The notes under the pieces are model-generated. The model had not been told where the DNA came from. It was given only the letters and a program-made list of their open reading frames with translations, and searched no databases. Shown here in pieces: positions 11,498 through 11,593 of a stretch of 11,593 nucleotides of DNA. The translations under genes and the position numbers were made by a program. This DNA is from Bacteroidota bacterium (lineage in GTDB: Bacteria > Bacteroidota > Bacteroidia > Chitinophagales > Chitinophagaceae): the NCBI GenBank assembly GCA_023426425.1, contig JAFAAT010000172.1:1-11593 (forward strand), given 5' to 3'. Numbering within the stretch: the stretch's first letter is position 1; every line of letters starts with the position of its first letter.

Positions 11498-11593
11498 TAA
11501 ACCGTGCAAACTTCTTGAGCCTCGCGATGGACTGTCTCACGTTGATCTTAGCATTCCTCTGCCTGGCAGCACAGTAGCAATTCAGTTACATAG
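11498..11593. repeat. ~112-bp direct repeat, copy 3, cut by the window end
   Basis: All 96 bases present are identical to 11203-11298. The window stops at TTACATAG, 16 bases before the point where copies 1 and 2 end, so the terminator region of this copy is not visible. Confidence 0.92.

Larger units (their letters stand above)
10880..11593. other. Gene-free repeat cluster at the right end of the window
   Basis: Over 700 bp hold three direct repeats of about 100 bp, one strong terminator, several GC-rich palindromes, a C10 tract and the second copies of the hairpin and GC element seen near 3450-3505. Open frames exist on both strands through the repeats but differ between copies, carry no known domain, and run into stops or low-complexity sequence. 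I see no transposase fragment, tRNA or rRNA here. Confidence 0.7.

Overview
The window reads as a chromosomal stretch from a member of Bacteroidota, most likely in the Chitinophagales/Sphingobacteriales area. Support for this: two secreted proteins end in type IX secretion (T9SS) C-terminal sorting domains; several start regions carry TAnnTTTG-like -7 promoter boxes and lack a clear Shine-Dalgarno; an AraC regulator has the N-terminal domain typical of this phylum; a DUF5522-type Cys protein is present; and intergenic DNA is full of CAAC/CTCAAC repeats. No species is assigned.

Layout. 1-359: the 3' end of a SurA/PpiC-type peptidyl-prolyl isomerase, ending at a bidirectional terminator that it shares with a leftward acetyl-CoA acetyltransferase (588-1766). 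1767-2014 is a divergent promoter region. 2015-2863: an exported L,D-transpeptidase-like protein with its own terminator. 2864-3570: about 700 bp without a credible gene but rich in short tandem repeats and hairpins. 3571-4895: a leftward cluster of trmB, then a small Cys-rich DUF5522-like protein, then an alkyltransferase-like protein in which the acceptor Cys is Ala. 4946-6831: two tandem paralogous secreted proteins with a CX4CH motif and T9SS tails, each followed by a hairpin terminator. 6948-8201: a small RDD membrane protein and a UbiA-like membrane protein, converging with a 42-bp overlap. 8311-10095: a long-chain acyl-CoA ligase. 10101-10879: a CA-rich repeat leader followed by an AraC-type regulator with a CxxC-bearing N-terminal domain. 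10880-11593: a gene-free repeat cluster with three near-identical ~100-bp direct repeats (the last cut by the window end), a strong terminator, GC-rich palindromes and a C10 tract.

Function. The genes are mostly housekeeping or envelope genes: fatty-acid/acetyl-CoA metabolism (thiolase, acyl-CoA ligase), envelope maintenance (isomerase, L,D-transpeptidase, T9SS cargo), tRNA modification (TrmB) and alkyl-damage recognition (ATL). I see no defence island, integrase, transposase, CRISPR array, tRNA or rRNA gene. The most unusual material is intergenic: the ~100-bp repeat family; a hairpin with a conserved loop and compensating arm changes at two distant loci; 11-bp-period arrays; and G-depleted CA-rich leaders placed in the sense orientation upstream of two genes.
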